Below are positions 57,032 through 64,000 of a stretch of 64,000 bases of DNA, piece after piece. Origin of the DNA: Flavihumibacter petaseus NBRC 106054 (lineage in GTDB: Bacteria; Bacteroidota; Bacteroidia; Chitinophagales; Chitinophagaceae); NCBI RefSeq assembly GCF_000974785.1, contig NZ_BBWV01000002.1, forward strand, positions 124,001 through 188,000. Direction: 5' to 3'. Numbering within the stretch: position 1 is the first letter of the stretch; each line of letters begins with the position of its first letter. The notes under the pieces were generated by a model. That model was not told the origin of the DNA. It worked only from the letters and a program-made list of their open reading frames with translations, and made no database searches. The position numbers and the translations under genes were made by a program.

Positions 57032-57619
57032 ATGAAACAGTTCTCATTCAAATCACTGATCACCGCCCTTGGCGTGATCTTCCTGGCAGGTGCTGTTGAA
57101 AGTTGTCAGCAACCCCAGCCGAAAACAGAAGCTTCCTCCCTGGATATTGACAGCCTGAAAACCATCGCCATGCAGTTGGCGGCTTCCAATGACAGTATTG
57201 AAAGGTACCTTAAAATTTTTGATGAACTGGATTTTGATGTGTTCAGCAACCAGCAATGGGACCGCTTGAAAGAGAGTCATGCGCAGGACATTAAAGTATA
57301 CTGGCCCGATGGTCATATGAGCCAGGGGATAGAGGTTCATATTGATGACCTGAAGAAACTTTTTGTGCATGCACCGGACACCCGGATCAAAGAGCATCCG
57401 ATCAAATTTGGTTCAGGCAACTATACCCTGGTGACAGGTGTGTTTGAGGGAACATTTACGAAACCAATGCCGATCGGAAACGGAAAATTTATTCCGCCTA
57501 CAGGCAAGGCTTTTAAAATGCCGATGGCTACCGTGGGCATTTGGGAAAATGGCGTGATGAAAGAAGAACATCTTTTCTGGGACAACCAGACCTATGCGAA
57601 ACAAATTGGTTTGCAATAG
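57032..57619 (+). CDS. SnoaL-like polyketide-cyclase-type lipoprotein
   Basis: 195 residues with a lipoprotein signal (FLAGAVESC, lipidated Cys25). The mature domain is NTF2/SnoaL-like: a helix (IERYLKIFDELDFDVF), a strand HAQDIKVYWPDGHMSQG, and the typical ester-cyclase ending VGIWENGVMKEEHLFWDNQTYAKQIG. Relatives bind or isomerise small molecules; the exported form has no known substrate. It is spaced 19 bp from the gene before and 15 bp from the dioxygenase gene after, so the three form one transcript. Confidence 0.85.
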   Translation: MKQFSFKSLITALGVIFLAGAVESCQQPQPKTEASSLDIDSLKTIAMQLAASNDSIERYLKIFDELDFDVFSNQQWDRLKESHAQDIKVYWPDGHMSQGIEVHIDDLKKLFVHAPDTRIKEHPIKFGSGNYTLVTGVFEGTFTKPMPIGNGKFIPPTGKAFKMPMATVGIWENGVMKEEHLFWDNQTYAKQIGLQ

Positions 57620-57634
57620 CTAAAAGGCAGCCCG

Positions 57635-58516
57635 ATGAACCGGAAAAAATTTATACAGGCAGTAACTTCAGGCGTAATTGGTATGACAACATTATCAGCA
57701 TTCAGAAAGTTTGCGGGAGACCTCCATGAACAGGAACAGGTTATGCCTGTCCTGTTCATTGGCCATGGTTCGCCTATGAATGGAATTGAAGACACGGCAT
57801 TCAGCCGGAGATGGCATCAGCTGGCAAAAGAGATCCCGGTTCCCCAGGCAGTACTGGTGGTGTCGGCGCACTGGTTTACACAGGGTACCAGGATTACTGC
57901 AATGGATTTTCCGAAGACGATCCATGATTTCGGGGGCTTCCCGCAGGCGCTTTTTGACGTGCAGTATCCAGCACCGGGTAACCCGGTGCTGGCCAGTGAA
58001 ACCTCAGCATTGCTAAAGGCTGCCGACGTGGTGCTGGACCATGACTGGGGACTGGACCACGGTACCTGGACGGTGGTGCGGCACATGTATCCGGATGCCA
58101 ATATTCCTGTGTTGCAACTGAGCATCGATTATACGAAGGGTCCGCAGTATCACTATGACCTGGCCAGGGAACTGTATGCGCTGAGAAAGAAGGGGGTATT
58201 GATCATCGGCAGCGGCAATATGGTGCACAACCTCCGGATGGTGGCATGGGATAAACTCAATGATGCGGATTATGGCTATGACTGGGCGAAAAATATCAAC
58301 GGGAAATTTAAATCGCTGATACTGGATGGCGACCACCAGCCGCTGATTCATTATACCACATTGGGAAAAGATGCTTCACTGGCGATACCTACGCCGGAGC
58401 ACTACCTGCCATTGTTGTACACATTGGGCGTTAAGGGAAGGCAGGACACGATAACATTTTTTAACGATAAGGCAGTTGGTGGCTCGCTTACCATGACTTC
58501 CGTAAAAATTGGCTGA
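57635..58516 (+). CDS. ygiD: 4,5-DOPA-extradiol-dioxygenase family protein
   Basis: Extradiol ring-cleavage dioxygenase of the DODA/YgiD (LigB) family, 293 residues. Metal-ligand and active-site segments: LFIGHGSPMNGIE, VVSAHWFTQG, LDHDWGLDHGTWTVVRHMYP and IIGSGNMVHNLRMV. The first 25 residues (MNRKKFIQAVTSGVIGMTTLS) look like a degenerate Tat or signal sequence, unlike the E. coli enzyme, so export is possible. It would cleave catechols such as DOPA; the natural substrate is unknown. A terminator follows at 58541. Confidence 0.92.
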   Translation: MNRKKFIQAVTSGVIGMTTLSAFRKFAGDLHEQEQVMPVLFIGHGSPMNGIEDTAFSRRWHQLAKEIPVPQAVLVVSAHWFTQGTRITAMDFPKTIHDFGGFPQALFDVQYPAPGNPVLASETSALLKAADVVLDHDWGLDHGTWTVVRHMYPDANIPVLQLSIDYTKGPQYHYDLARELYALRKKGVLIIGSGNMVHNLRMVAWDKLNDADYGYDWAKNINGKFKSLILDGDHQPLIHYTTLGKDASLAIPTPEHYLPLLYTLGVKGRQDTITFFNDKAVGGSLTMTSVKIG

Positions 58517-58540
58517 TTATTTCCTATGCTGTTAACCAGG

Positions 58541-58570
58541 GACCCCGTGCAACCGCATGGGGTCTTTTTT
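58541..58570 (+). terminator. Rho-independent terminator
   Basis: GACCCCGTGC-AACC-GCATGGGGTC: a 10-bp stem with one G-T pair, then six T. It ends the Crp/Fnr-to-dioxygenase unit. Confidence 0.9.
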
Positions 58571-58578
58571 ACAAAATA

Positions 58579-58609
58579 TTTGTCCGGAATGAGAAACATT
58601 CTATCTTTG
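58579..58609 (+). promoter_or_regulatory. Bacteroidota-type promoter of the ABC operon
   Basis: TTTG at 58579-58582, a 19-base spacer, then TATCTTTG at 58602-58609: an exact match to the TTTG / TANNTTTG consensus at the usual spacing. It ends 23 bp before the ABC gene start. Confidence 0.8.
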
Positions 58610-58632
58610 GTGTACAACCTATCTAATACACT

Positions 58633-59469
58633 ATGATACGTGTAGAAAAGTTTACTTTTGGATATAAGAAAGGAAAGCCGCTGTACCGCGAACTTGATTT
58701 CACCCTTGGCAGCGGAAAGATCTATGGCCTGCTGGGGAAGAATGGTGCCGGCAAGAGTACGCTGCTCAAAAACCTGATCGGTTTATTGTATCCGACCTCC
58801 GGCAGTATTACCGTGAATGGTTTCCGGCCGCGGGACCGAAAGCCCTCTTTCCTGCGAACGGTTTATTTTATTCCTGAGGAAGTTTATGTGCCTTCGCTGA
58901 CCATTGAGGGGTATGTGCGCCTGTTTGCTCCTTTTTACCCATCGTTCAACAGGGAAATGCTGAACAGTTACCTGCACAAACTTGATGTGCAGACGGAGGA
59001 GAAGCTGACGAAGTTATCATTTGGCCAGCAGAAGAAATTCATCATTGCCTTTGCCCTGGCTTGTAATACTGGTGTGCTGATCATGGATGAACCTACCAAC
59101 GGCCTGGATATTCCTTCCAAAAAGAAATTCCGTAAGCTGATCGCGTCCATTATGAATGACAGCAGAACCATACTGATCTCTACCCACCAGACCCGTGACC
59201 TGGAGAACCTGATTGACCAGGTGATCATTGTGGATGATGGCGAATTGCTGGTGAATACGCCGGTGGGTGCCATTGGCGAAAAGCTGTCGTTGCAGCTGGT
59301 GGAAACAGATGAACCGGAGCTGGCGGTGCTGTATGAGGAAGAAGCGGTGCGGGGCCGGCTGGTGATGGTGAAGAATGAGAACGGGAAAGAAGGAAAGATC
59401 AGCCTCGAACAGCTGTTCAATGCTACGGTGGAAAACCCTTCTGCGCTTAAATCAATATTTGCAAACTAA
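58633..59469 (+). CDS. ABC transporter ATP-binding protein
   Basis: 278-residue ATPase subunit. Walker A is GKNGAGKST (residues 35-43), the signature is LSFGQQKKF, Walker B VLIMDEPTNGLD, and the switch histidine is in LISTHQTRDLENL. The C-terminal 60 residues extend beyond the core and end in a helix (ISLEQLFNATVENPSALKS), as in YtrB/CcmA-like exporters. The membrane partner gene follows after 6 bp and a GntR regulator gene comes next, matching the YtrA-type operons that respond to envelope stress or antibiotics. Its own promoter is visible at 58579. Confidence 0.95.
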   Translation: MIRVEKFTFGYKKGKPLYRELDFTLGSGKIYGLLGKNGAGKSTLLKNLIGLLYPTSGSITVNGFRPRDRKPSFLRTVYFIPEEVYVPSLTIEGYVRLFAPFYPSFNREMLNSYLHKLDVQTEEKLTKLSFGQQKKFIIAFALACNTGVLIMDEPTNGLDIPSKKKFRKLIASIMNDSRTILISTHQTRDLENLIDQVIIVDDGELLVNTPVGAIGEKLSLQLVETDEPELAVLYEEEAVRGRLVMVKNENGKEGKISLEQLFNATVENPSALKSIFAN

Positions 59470-59475
59470 CAGCAC

Positions 59476-60270
59476 ATGAATGATATTTTCAGCGCGCAGC
59501 GCTTTTGGTGGCTGATGCGGAAAGTGATGGTGGAACGTACTTCCCAGATCCTTGGCTCGATGGTACTTTGCCTCGTGGTGACTTTTATTGTCTATGCGCT
59601 GACGCAGTTGTTGCAGGGCGTTGAAGTGGGGCAGAATGCAGGCTTTGAAGTGGGGCTGGTGTTGGGCGGACCGCTGGTCGCGTCTATTGTATTTGGTTAT
59701 TTCAATACCAGTGCCAGCGGCGCCTCCTTCCTGATGCTGCCGGCATCGGCCTTTGAAAAATGGTTATCCGGGATACTGATCGTTGGGGTTTTGTATTTCG
59801 GAATTTTCCTGGCTTTTTTCCGGCTGATTGATATGGCCTTTGTTGCCAACTACTACCGTGGATTTGACAAGGCTTTGCCACATGTAAAGGAACGCATGGA
59901 GGCGGTGCGGGAGTTGGCATACAATGGTGTGGTTGGACGGGGAACATTTTTGATGTACTTCAACTTCACGGGTATGCTGATGCTCGGTGCCTTGTACTTC
60001 AACAAGGCGGCCTTTGTGAAGACCGCCCTGATCATCTGCAGCCTGATTGTCTGTTCCTTTGTGCTCAATTATGTGGTGGTCAGTGCCCTGATCAAAGACA
60101 CCCAGGTGGCATTTCCTTTCAACATTGTCTGGGTTTGGGTGGGAAACCAGCGGGCACCTGTCGTATTGCCGGAGAATATTAGTGAGAAGATCACCTTTAT
60201 ATTCAGGTATGTATTGCCCGTAATGTTGTGGAGCCTGACACTGTTGCGGTTAAAGGAAAAAGAATTCTAA
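59476..60270 (+). CDS. ABC transporter permease-like membrane protein
   Basis: 264 residues with six hydrophobic segments (for example SQILGSMVLCLVVTFIVYAL, LLVSIVFGYF-type, GMLMLGALYF, CSLIVCSFVLNYVVVSALI and the last YVLPVMLWSLTLLRL). No soluble domain is apparent. Its place 6 bp after the ABC ATPase gene and 9 bp before the GntR gene makes it the transmembrane partner. Substrate is unknown. Confidence 0.85.
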   Translation: MNDIFSAQRFWWLMRKVMVERTSQILGSMVLCLVVTFIVYALTQLLQGVEVGQNAGFEVGLVLGGPLVASIVFGYFNTSASGASFLMLPASAFEKWLSGILIVGVLYFGIFLAFFRLIDMAFVANYYRGFDKALPHVKERMEAVRELAYNGVVGRGTFLMYFNFTGMLMLGALYFNKAAFVKTALIICSLIVCSFVLNYVVVSALIKDTQVAFPFNIVWVWVGNQRAPVVLPENISEKITFIFRYVLPVMLWSLTLLRLKEKEF

Positions 60271-60279
60271 ACAGTACGA

Positions 60280-60663
60280 ATGGAGTTTAAAGATAGTCCG
60301 GCGATATACCTGCAGATCGCGCACTATGTATGCGAACAGATCCTGCTGAAGAAATGGAAGGCGGAAGAAAAGATCATGAGTATCCGTGACCTGGGCGAAC
60401 TGATTGAGATCAGTCCCAATACCGTGCAGCGTGCTTATGATTTCCTTCAGCAAAGGGAGATTATCCAGAACGTGCGGGGCGTGGGGTTGTTTGTGGCGGC
60501 AGATGCGGAGGACAATATACTGGCTTTCCGGCGGGAGCAGTTTTTTGAGAATGAGTTGCCGGACACATTCAGGAATATCTACCTCCTTAAGATCGATATG
60601 AAACAGGTGGTGGAGCGATATGAAAAATTTGTCAACAAGAACTTTCCAAATAAGAAGAAATGA
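60280..60663 (+). CDS. GntR-family (YtrA-type) transcriptional regulator
   Basis: 127 residues, only a winged HTH (about 10-75; AIYLQIAHYVCEQILLKKW, then LGELIEISPNTVQRAYDFLQQREII) plus a short C-terminal helix, characteristic of the YtrA subfamily, which lacks a large effector domain. It lies inside the ABC operon and most likely represses it. Its stop overlaps the start of the next gene by four bases (ATGA). Confidence 0.94.
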   Translation: MEFKDSPAIYLQIAHYVCEQILLKKWKAEEKIMSIRDLGELIEISPNTVQRAYDFLQQREIIQNVRGVGLFVAADAEDNILAFRREQFFENELPDTFRNIYLLKIDMKQVVERYEKFVNKNFPNKKK

Positions 60664-61433
60664 AACTCACCAAGCGCATTCTGCTGGGAATGGTATTCCT
60701 GTTATTCCTGGGCATTGTTTTGTCAGCTTTCCAGTTTAAGAAGGTATATGACAAATCCGGTAAGGGGAATCCCTGGTTCCTGTATGGCACCATCCTGGAT
60801 CAACCCTTCAGTCATCTCGTGATCCGCGGCGGCAATATTCCGCGGGTCATTTATGAACCTGCGGACACCTGTTCGGTTAGGGTGATGAAATGGTGGAGTG
60901 GTTTTAACGAGAAAAGAGTGAAGGCAGTGGTGCAGCAGGATACGCTTTATATTGATTTCCCAACGGTGTATAATGATGTTTACGACAAGGCGGCCTTAAA
61001 TAACTCGGATATATTGCGGGTTTTTTCGCCTCAGCTGAAATCTGTAACGGCTTTCAATACCAACCTGGCCATGCTGAATGTGAAGCAGCAAAACCTCCAG
61101 CTTGACATCTCCGGCAAGTCCAGCTTCCGGGTGGAGAGCCTGGTGAAAGAATTTGATCACGTGAGTATTCTTGCGTCGGATAGCAGTGATATTGGTGTGT
61201 ACATCTCGCCGGTGCTGAAATATCGCCGGGAAGTCGCCGACGATAAAACAACAGTAGCCGAAGAGGCAATCAAGGGATGGGATGTTTATCATGTATCGGT
61301 GCTTGGCCTGAACGTCACCGGTAAGTCTACCGTTGATGTAAGGACTGCCCTGATTGATTCGCTGGATGCCCGGGTGTCGGATACATCGTCGGTATTTCTG
61401 GCCGGCGAAGTAATGAAACGTCACTGGAGATAA
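60660..61433 (+). CDS. Membrane-anchored protein of unknown function (auto-transporter-adhesin-like beta repeat)
   Basis: 257 residues with one N-terminal helix (ILLGMVFLLFLGIVLSAFQF) and no cleavage site, so probably anchored. The rest is beta-rich with regular short strands (DTLYIDFPTVYND, LKSVTAFNTNLAMLNVKQQNLQLDISGKSS), resembling DUF2807-like head-GIN beta-helix proteins. It overlaps the GntR gene by four bases and so belongs to the ABC operon as its last gene. No function assigned. Confidence 0.78.
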   Translation: MKLTKRILLGMVFLLFLGIVLSAFQFKKVYDKSGKGNPWFLYGTILDQPFSHLVIRGGNIPRVIYEPADTCSVRVMKWWSGFNEKRVKAVVQQDTLYIDFPTVYNDVYDKAALNNSDILRVFSPQLKSVTAFNTNLAMLNVKQQNLQLDISGKSSFRVESLVKEFDHVSILASDSSDIGVYISPVLKYRREVADDKTTVAEEAIKGWDVYHVSVLGLNVTGKSTVDVRTALIDSLDARVSDTSSVFLAGEVMKRHWR

Positions 61434-61555
61434 TATTACCGGATCAGCATTTTGTTGCCGGATCGCCACTATTGTCGAACCCCGTTGAACTTTTTTGAAT
61501 TATTATTCAACAATCTACATGGCATGGTAAATGATCATTTCCGGGAAAAGTAGTT

Positions 61556-62092
61556 ATGGACAGTATCAACCAGCAACAACCGGAAAGAAATCACGAAGAT
61601 CTTCAGGGCAACGCAGCGGGTGAAAAGATCAAAGAACTGGTGGAAAAAGCGGACTCCTGTTTTTTCTGCACCCAGGTCCGCAACAGCCAGGCATTTTCTA
61701 CAAGGCCCATGGCGGTGCAACAGGTGGATGACAATGGGGACTGCTGGTTTCTCAGTGCAGCAGACAGCCATAAGAATGCGCAGATCGCACAGGATCCCCA
61801 GGTACAGTTGCTTTTCCAGGCCAGCAAACATTCAGGATTTGTGACGCTTTACGGAACAGCTGAGATCAGCCGGGATAAACAGAAAATTGGCGAACTGTGG
61901 CATGGGATCTTTAAAACCTGGTTCACAGAAGGAGAGAATGACCCTCGCATCACGGTGATCAGGTTCCGGCCAACTGAAGGATATTATTGGGATACGAAGC
62001 ACGGGATGGTAGTGGCATTCGCCAAGCAGGTCGCCGGCGCCCTCACAGGGCAGACACTCGACGATTCCGTCGAAGGAAAATTATTGCCGTAG
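61556..62092 (+). CDS. Pyridoxamine-5'-phosphate-oxidase-like (general stress) flavoprotein
   Basis: 178 residues with the split-barrel flavin-binding fold: KADSCFFCTQVRNSQAFSTRPMAVQQVDDNGDCWFLS, then QLLFQASKHSGFVTLYGTAEI. The pattern matches the general-stress-protein-26 / PNPOx-like group, which bind FMN or related cofactors. The start ATG follows TTTCCGGGAAA, a short palindrome at 61534-61544. It stands alone between the ABC operon and the small membrane protein. A redox-stress role is inferred only. Confidence 0.88.
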   Translation: MDSINQQQPERNHEDLQGNAAGEKIKELVEKADSCFFCTQVRNSQAFSTRPMAVQQVDDNGDCWFLSAADSHKNAQIAQDPQVQLLFQASKHSGFVTLYGTAEISRDKQKIGELWHGIFKTWFTEGENDPRITVIRFRPTEGYYWDTKHGMVVAFAKQVAGALTGQTLDDSVEGKLLP

Positions 62093-62145
62093 AATACGAC
62101 CGCGGAATGCTATTTTAGCCATAAGTTTTCATCAATTGAAATTTT

Positions 62146-62355
62146 ATGGCTGAGATCGGCATTCTTGTTTACATCGTTTCCTGTATTATGATACTGGTGG
62201 CCGCTGTTTTCCTCGCCAGGTGGATTCTCCGGGTTGATAAGATCGTTAAAGGCAACGATGCGATTATTGAGCTTTTGGCCGAGCTGGCGAAAAAGGATGG
62301 GGTAGAAAGTGAGCAGATTGAACGGATCAGGAACAGGTATCAACAGCCAATGTAA
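62146..62355 (+). CDS. Small single-pass membrane protein
   Basis: 69 residues: a hydrophobic N-terminal helix (ILVYIVSCIMILVAAVFLARWI, split here at most 20: ILVYIVSCIMILVAAVF) and a short acidic cytoplasmic helix (KGNDAIIELLAELAKKDGV). No family is recognised. Its stop overlaps the ATG of the next (broken) lipoprotein gene by one base, so the two were co-translated. Confidence 0.65.
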   Translation: MAEIGILVYIVSCIMILVAAVFLARWILRVDKIVKGNDAIIELLAELAKKDGVESEQIERIRNRYQQPM

Positions 62356-62815
62356 TGCGTGGTCTATTGGTTGGATTAATCTTATTAGCCACCTCCTGCC
62401 AACATGAGAGGCCAGGCGATGCATTTCTGAAGGCATCGCAGCGATTGGATAATGGCGACATTGCTTTTCTGAAAAAGCTCCAGCTGGAAGATAGTTTTAT
62501 TATCCTATCCGATTCGGCTGAGTGTTTTTTTGATAGGGAAAAGAGACTGATATTTTCCAGGTTATTAATTTCACAAGCCTCACTGGATGCCGCAGGATAC
62601 CGCGATTTTGATTTCACTTATGTCGGGGATCTTTCGGAGGCAAGAATTTCCTAACCTATTATATAGGACAGGCAGCATTTGGCTACGGATCTGTAACTGG
62701 TTTTGATACCAGTAGCTATACACATACCGCCAGGCGTTGTGGCTCATGGGGCTGTATCCTGGAAGTGTACAATGATGGGAACAAAGTTATGGACAAAGAG
62801 GAAAGCAGGAGGTAG
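62355..62815 (+). pseudogene. Frameshifted small lipoprotein gene
   Basis: The frame opens with a lipoprotein signal (MRGLLVGLILLATSC, Cys15) and stops at 62652-62654 after 99 residues. Restoring one A in the AAGAATTT run near 62645 continues it as ARNFLTYYIGQAAFGYGSV, then YTHTARRCGSWGCILEVYND and a TAG at 62813-62815, giving about 152 residues with two Cys in RCGSWGC. The continuous protein-like extension shows a single-base deletion, either a real lesion or a sequencing error. Function unknown. Confidence 0.7.
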
Positions 62816-62864
62816 ACTAACGTGTGAATAAAAGTGTAACTTTCAACGTACAAATACCTGGACA

Positions 62865-63242
62865 ATGAAAAAAGTAACGGGCATCGGCGGTGTCTTTTTC
62901 AAATGCAAAGATCCCAAGGCAATGAATGAATGGTACCAGAAGAACCTTGGCATAGATGCGGGTCAGTATGGTGCTTCATTTGAATGGTATGAAGATGCGG
63001 AGGGCACGAAAAAGGGATTAACCCAATGGGCAACATTCCCCGATACGTCCAAATACTTTGATCCTTCGGATAAGGGTTTCATGATCAACTACAGGGTGGA
63101 GAACCTAGAAGTACTGGTCGGTGAACTGAAAGCCGGCGGTGTTACAATACTGGACGCTATCGAAACTTACGATTACGGCAAGTTTGTACATATTCTGGAT
63201 GCTGAAGGGAACAAGATCCAGTTGTGGGAGCCGATTGATTAA
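62865..63242 (+). CDS. VOC-family (glyoxalase/bleomycin-resistance-like) protein
   Basis: 125-residue metal-dependent vicinal-oxygen-chelate protein. The start VTGIGGVFFKCKDPKAMNEWYQKNLGI, the beta-strand ending GFMINYRVENLEVLVGELKAGG and the C-terminal DAEGNKIQLWEP are typical of glyoxalase-like domains, with a metal-ligand Glu near the end. It could be a lyase, dioxygenase or resistance protein; nothing distinguishes these. It is a single gene flanked by the broken lipoprotein and a relic frame. Confidence 0.9.
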   Translation: MKKVTGIGGVFFKCKDPKAMNEWYQKNLGIDAGQYGASFEWYEDAEGTKKGLTQWATFPDTSKYFDPSDKGFMINYRVENLEVLVGELKAGGVTILDAIETYDYGKFVHILDAEGNKIQLWEPID

Positions 63243-63253
63243 GCAGTGTATAA

Positions 63254-63451
63254 ATTGACCATGTTGTTCACCATGCCTTCAATAGTGGCTTAGTTCGGAT
63301 TTATTCCGGGTCGATTGTTCTGGAAAGTGTGTCACAGCAGTTTAAAATGCCATTTGATAAGGTGCCCAGGGGCTGGAAAACGATCTGTACATTTTCGTAT
63401 GATGATAGTGGGAATGAGAAGCCTGGGAGGATACTGATAATTTCATTGTAG
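63254..63451 (+). pseudogene. Possible gene relic without start codon
   Basis: 65 codons open after a TAA, ending in TAG, with no ATG at the front. The translation is well balanced (SGLVRIYSGSIVLESVSQQF, then GWKTICTFSYDDSGNEKPG and RILIISL), unlike the minus-strand shadow frame. Likely the tail of a lost gene; family not recognised. Confidence 0.35.
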
Positions 63452-63815
63452 TTTCTGATTGATGATTTTATAAAGCTGTTCATGCTCACTTGCGCTTGAG
63501 AAAATATTCTTAAAACAATTTAACCAGAATATTCTGATTCCCTGGTCAAAGGAAAAGTGGCATTACCGGTTGGTCACCATATTTCTGGCAGTATAAATTA
63601 TCTTCTTCTGAATAGATTTCTGACAACACAAAAAATCACTTGCGCCTCTGCACCTTGGCGAACTTTGCGTGAAAAAAACAAAACCGCGTGAACCATGAGC
63701 TTAGTGACCGAACTTGGAGGAAAAAACACCCCAAGTGCAATTTGCATGCCCGGAGATTTAAACATTAAAGGCACTTTTAATGCCCGGGAAAACTTCGAAT
63801 GGCTAATATTAGCCC
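63452..63815. other. Intergenic region with a REP-like repeat
   Basis: 364 bp without a gene. It holds a CGCAAAG-type repeat at 63639-63674, related to the pair at 52211-52439. Nothing else recognised. Confidence 0.55.
63639..63674. repeat. CGCAAAG-type interspersed repeat (single copy)
   Basis: CTTGCGCCTCTGCACCTTGG continuing to CTTTGCGTGAAA. Aligns with the right-hand unit at 52389-52424 at most positions, in the same orientation, but lacks the adjacent palindrome. Confidence 0.6.
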
Positions 63816-64000
63816 ATGATTTCCTACGAAGTACCCAAACTGCTTACGGTAGATCAGCTGAATAAATACTTCGGCAAACTGCTTCATATAACCTGCGGGG
63901 GAGAAGAGCTGTCGGTCAGGATAATTGGTGTCCGTAAAGACAATAATAATTCACAGTACATTACTGAACTGAAATTCTGGCAATTTGAAAACGGCGGACA
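63816..64000 (+). CDS. Uncharacterised protein, 3' truncated by the window edge
   Basis: Open frame from the ATG at 63816 running off the right edge (61 codons visible). It starts MISYEVPKLLTVDQLNKYFG and continues with an alternating strand pattern (LLHITCGGEELSVRIIGV, then YITELKFWQF). Composition is protein-like. No family can be named from the visible part. Confidence 0.6.
   Translation, partial: MISYEVPKLLTVDQLNKYFGKLLHITCGGEELSVRIIGVRKDNNNSQYITELKFWQFENGG

Noticed and set aside
61534-61544. TTTCCGGGAAA before the PNPOx-like gene as a variant of the palindrome
   Set aside because: The order of half-sites is reversed relative to CCGGAAAATTTCCGG, and no other element of the block follows.

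Overview
The window looks like a chromosomal segment of a Bacteroidota bacterium, most likely a Chitinophaga-like member of the Chitinophagaceae. The signs are a SusC/SusD pair, several DUF4369-TlpA thioredoxins, a hybrid two-component protein (propeller, kinase, receiver and AraC fused), Tat and lipoprotein signals, a Bacteroidota-type promoter (TTTG-N19-TANNTTTG), and almost no Shine-Dalgarno sequences. The taxon is inferred from gene content only. No rRNA, tRNA, CRISPR array or intact insertion sequence was seen.

Layout. (1) 2-15966 (+): a continuous envelope thiol-redox locus: partial SusC, SusD, three TlpA-like proteins, a secreted protein of unknown function, two free-standing DsbD-alpha domains, a small Cys-rich lipoprotein, DsbD and a secreted M16 peptidase. 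The alpha domain of DsbD itself has lost its cysteine pair, while the two free-standing copies keep theirs, which suggests an electron relay split across polypeptides. (2) 16290-25442 (-): a tight eight-gene operon (isoquinoline-oxidoreductase-type molybdoenzyme, carboxymuconolactone decarboxylase-cupin fusion, three hydrolases, NTF2-like protein, aldo/keto reductase) with a divergent AraC regulator at 25577. (3) 26474-30055: gene-poor and decaying DNA with a broken dihaem cytochrome gene (amber codon plus frameshift), relic reading frames, an inverted repeat and an 11-bp duplication. (4) 30056-38697: phosphoenolpyruvate synthase, then a convergent Lrp/AsnC regulator plus serine hydrolase, then a sulfur operon (cysteine desulfurase, TauE/SafE exporter, persulfide dioxygenase-rhodanese, thioredoxin reductase). 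(5) 38840-39650: an AT-richer pair encoding a ParB-like protein and a HAD phosphatase. (6) 39656-52162: signalling genes: a hybrid kinase/AraC protein, a YfhO membrane protein, and a propeller histidine kinase followed by a response regulator fused to a class III nucleotide cyclase. (7) 52495-58516: secreted agmatine-deiminase-like enzyme, TPR membrane protein, and a Crp/Fnr regulator followed by small redox/dioxygenase genes. (8) 58633-61433: an ABC ATPase-permease-GntR operon. (9) 61556-64000: stress-type flavoprotein, small membrane protein, a frameshifted lipoprotein, a VOC protein, a relic frame and a gene running off the right edge.

Two signals stand out. First, the cysteine-less DsbD alpha domain sits next to two intact free-standing alpha domains. 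Second, an aligned 62-bp upstream block, CCGGAAAATTTCCGG followed by fixed-spacing elements, occurs only before dsbD, ppsA and the cysteine desulfurase operon. The third copy lies between the desulfurase and the divergent Lrp/AsnC gene, so an Lrp-controlled sulfur/thiol regulon is a reasonable hypothesis.
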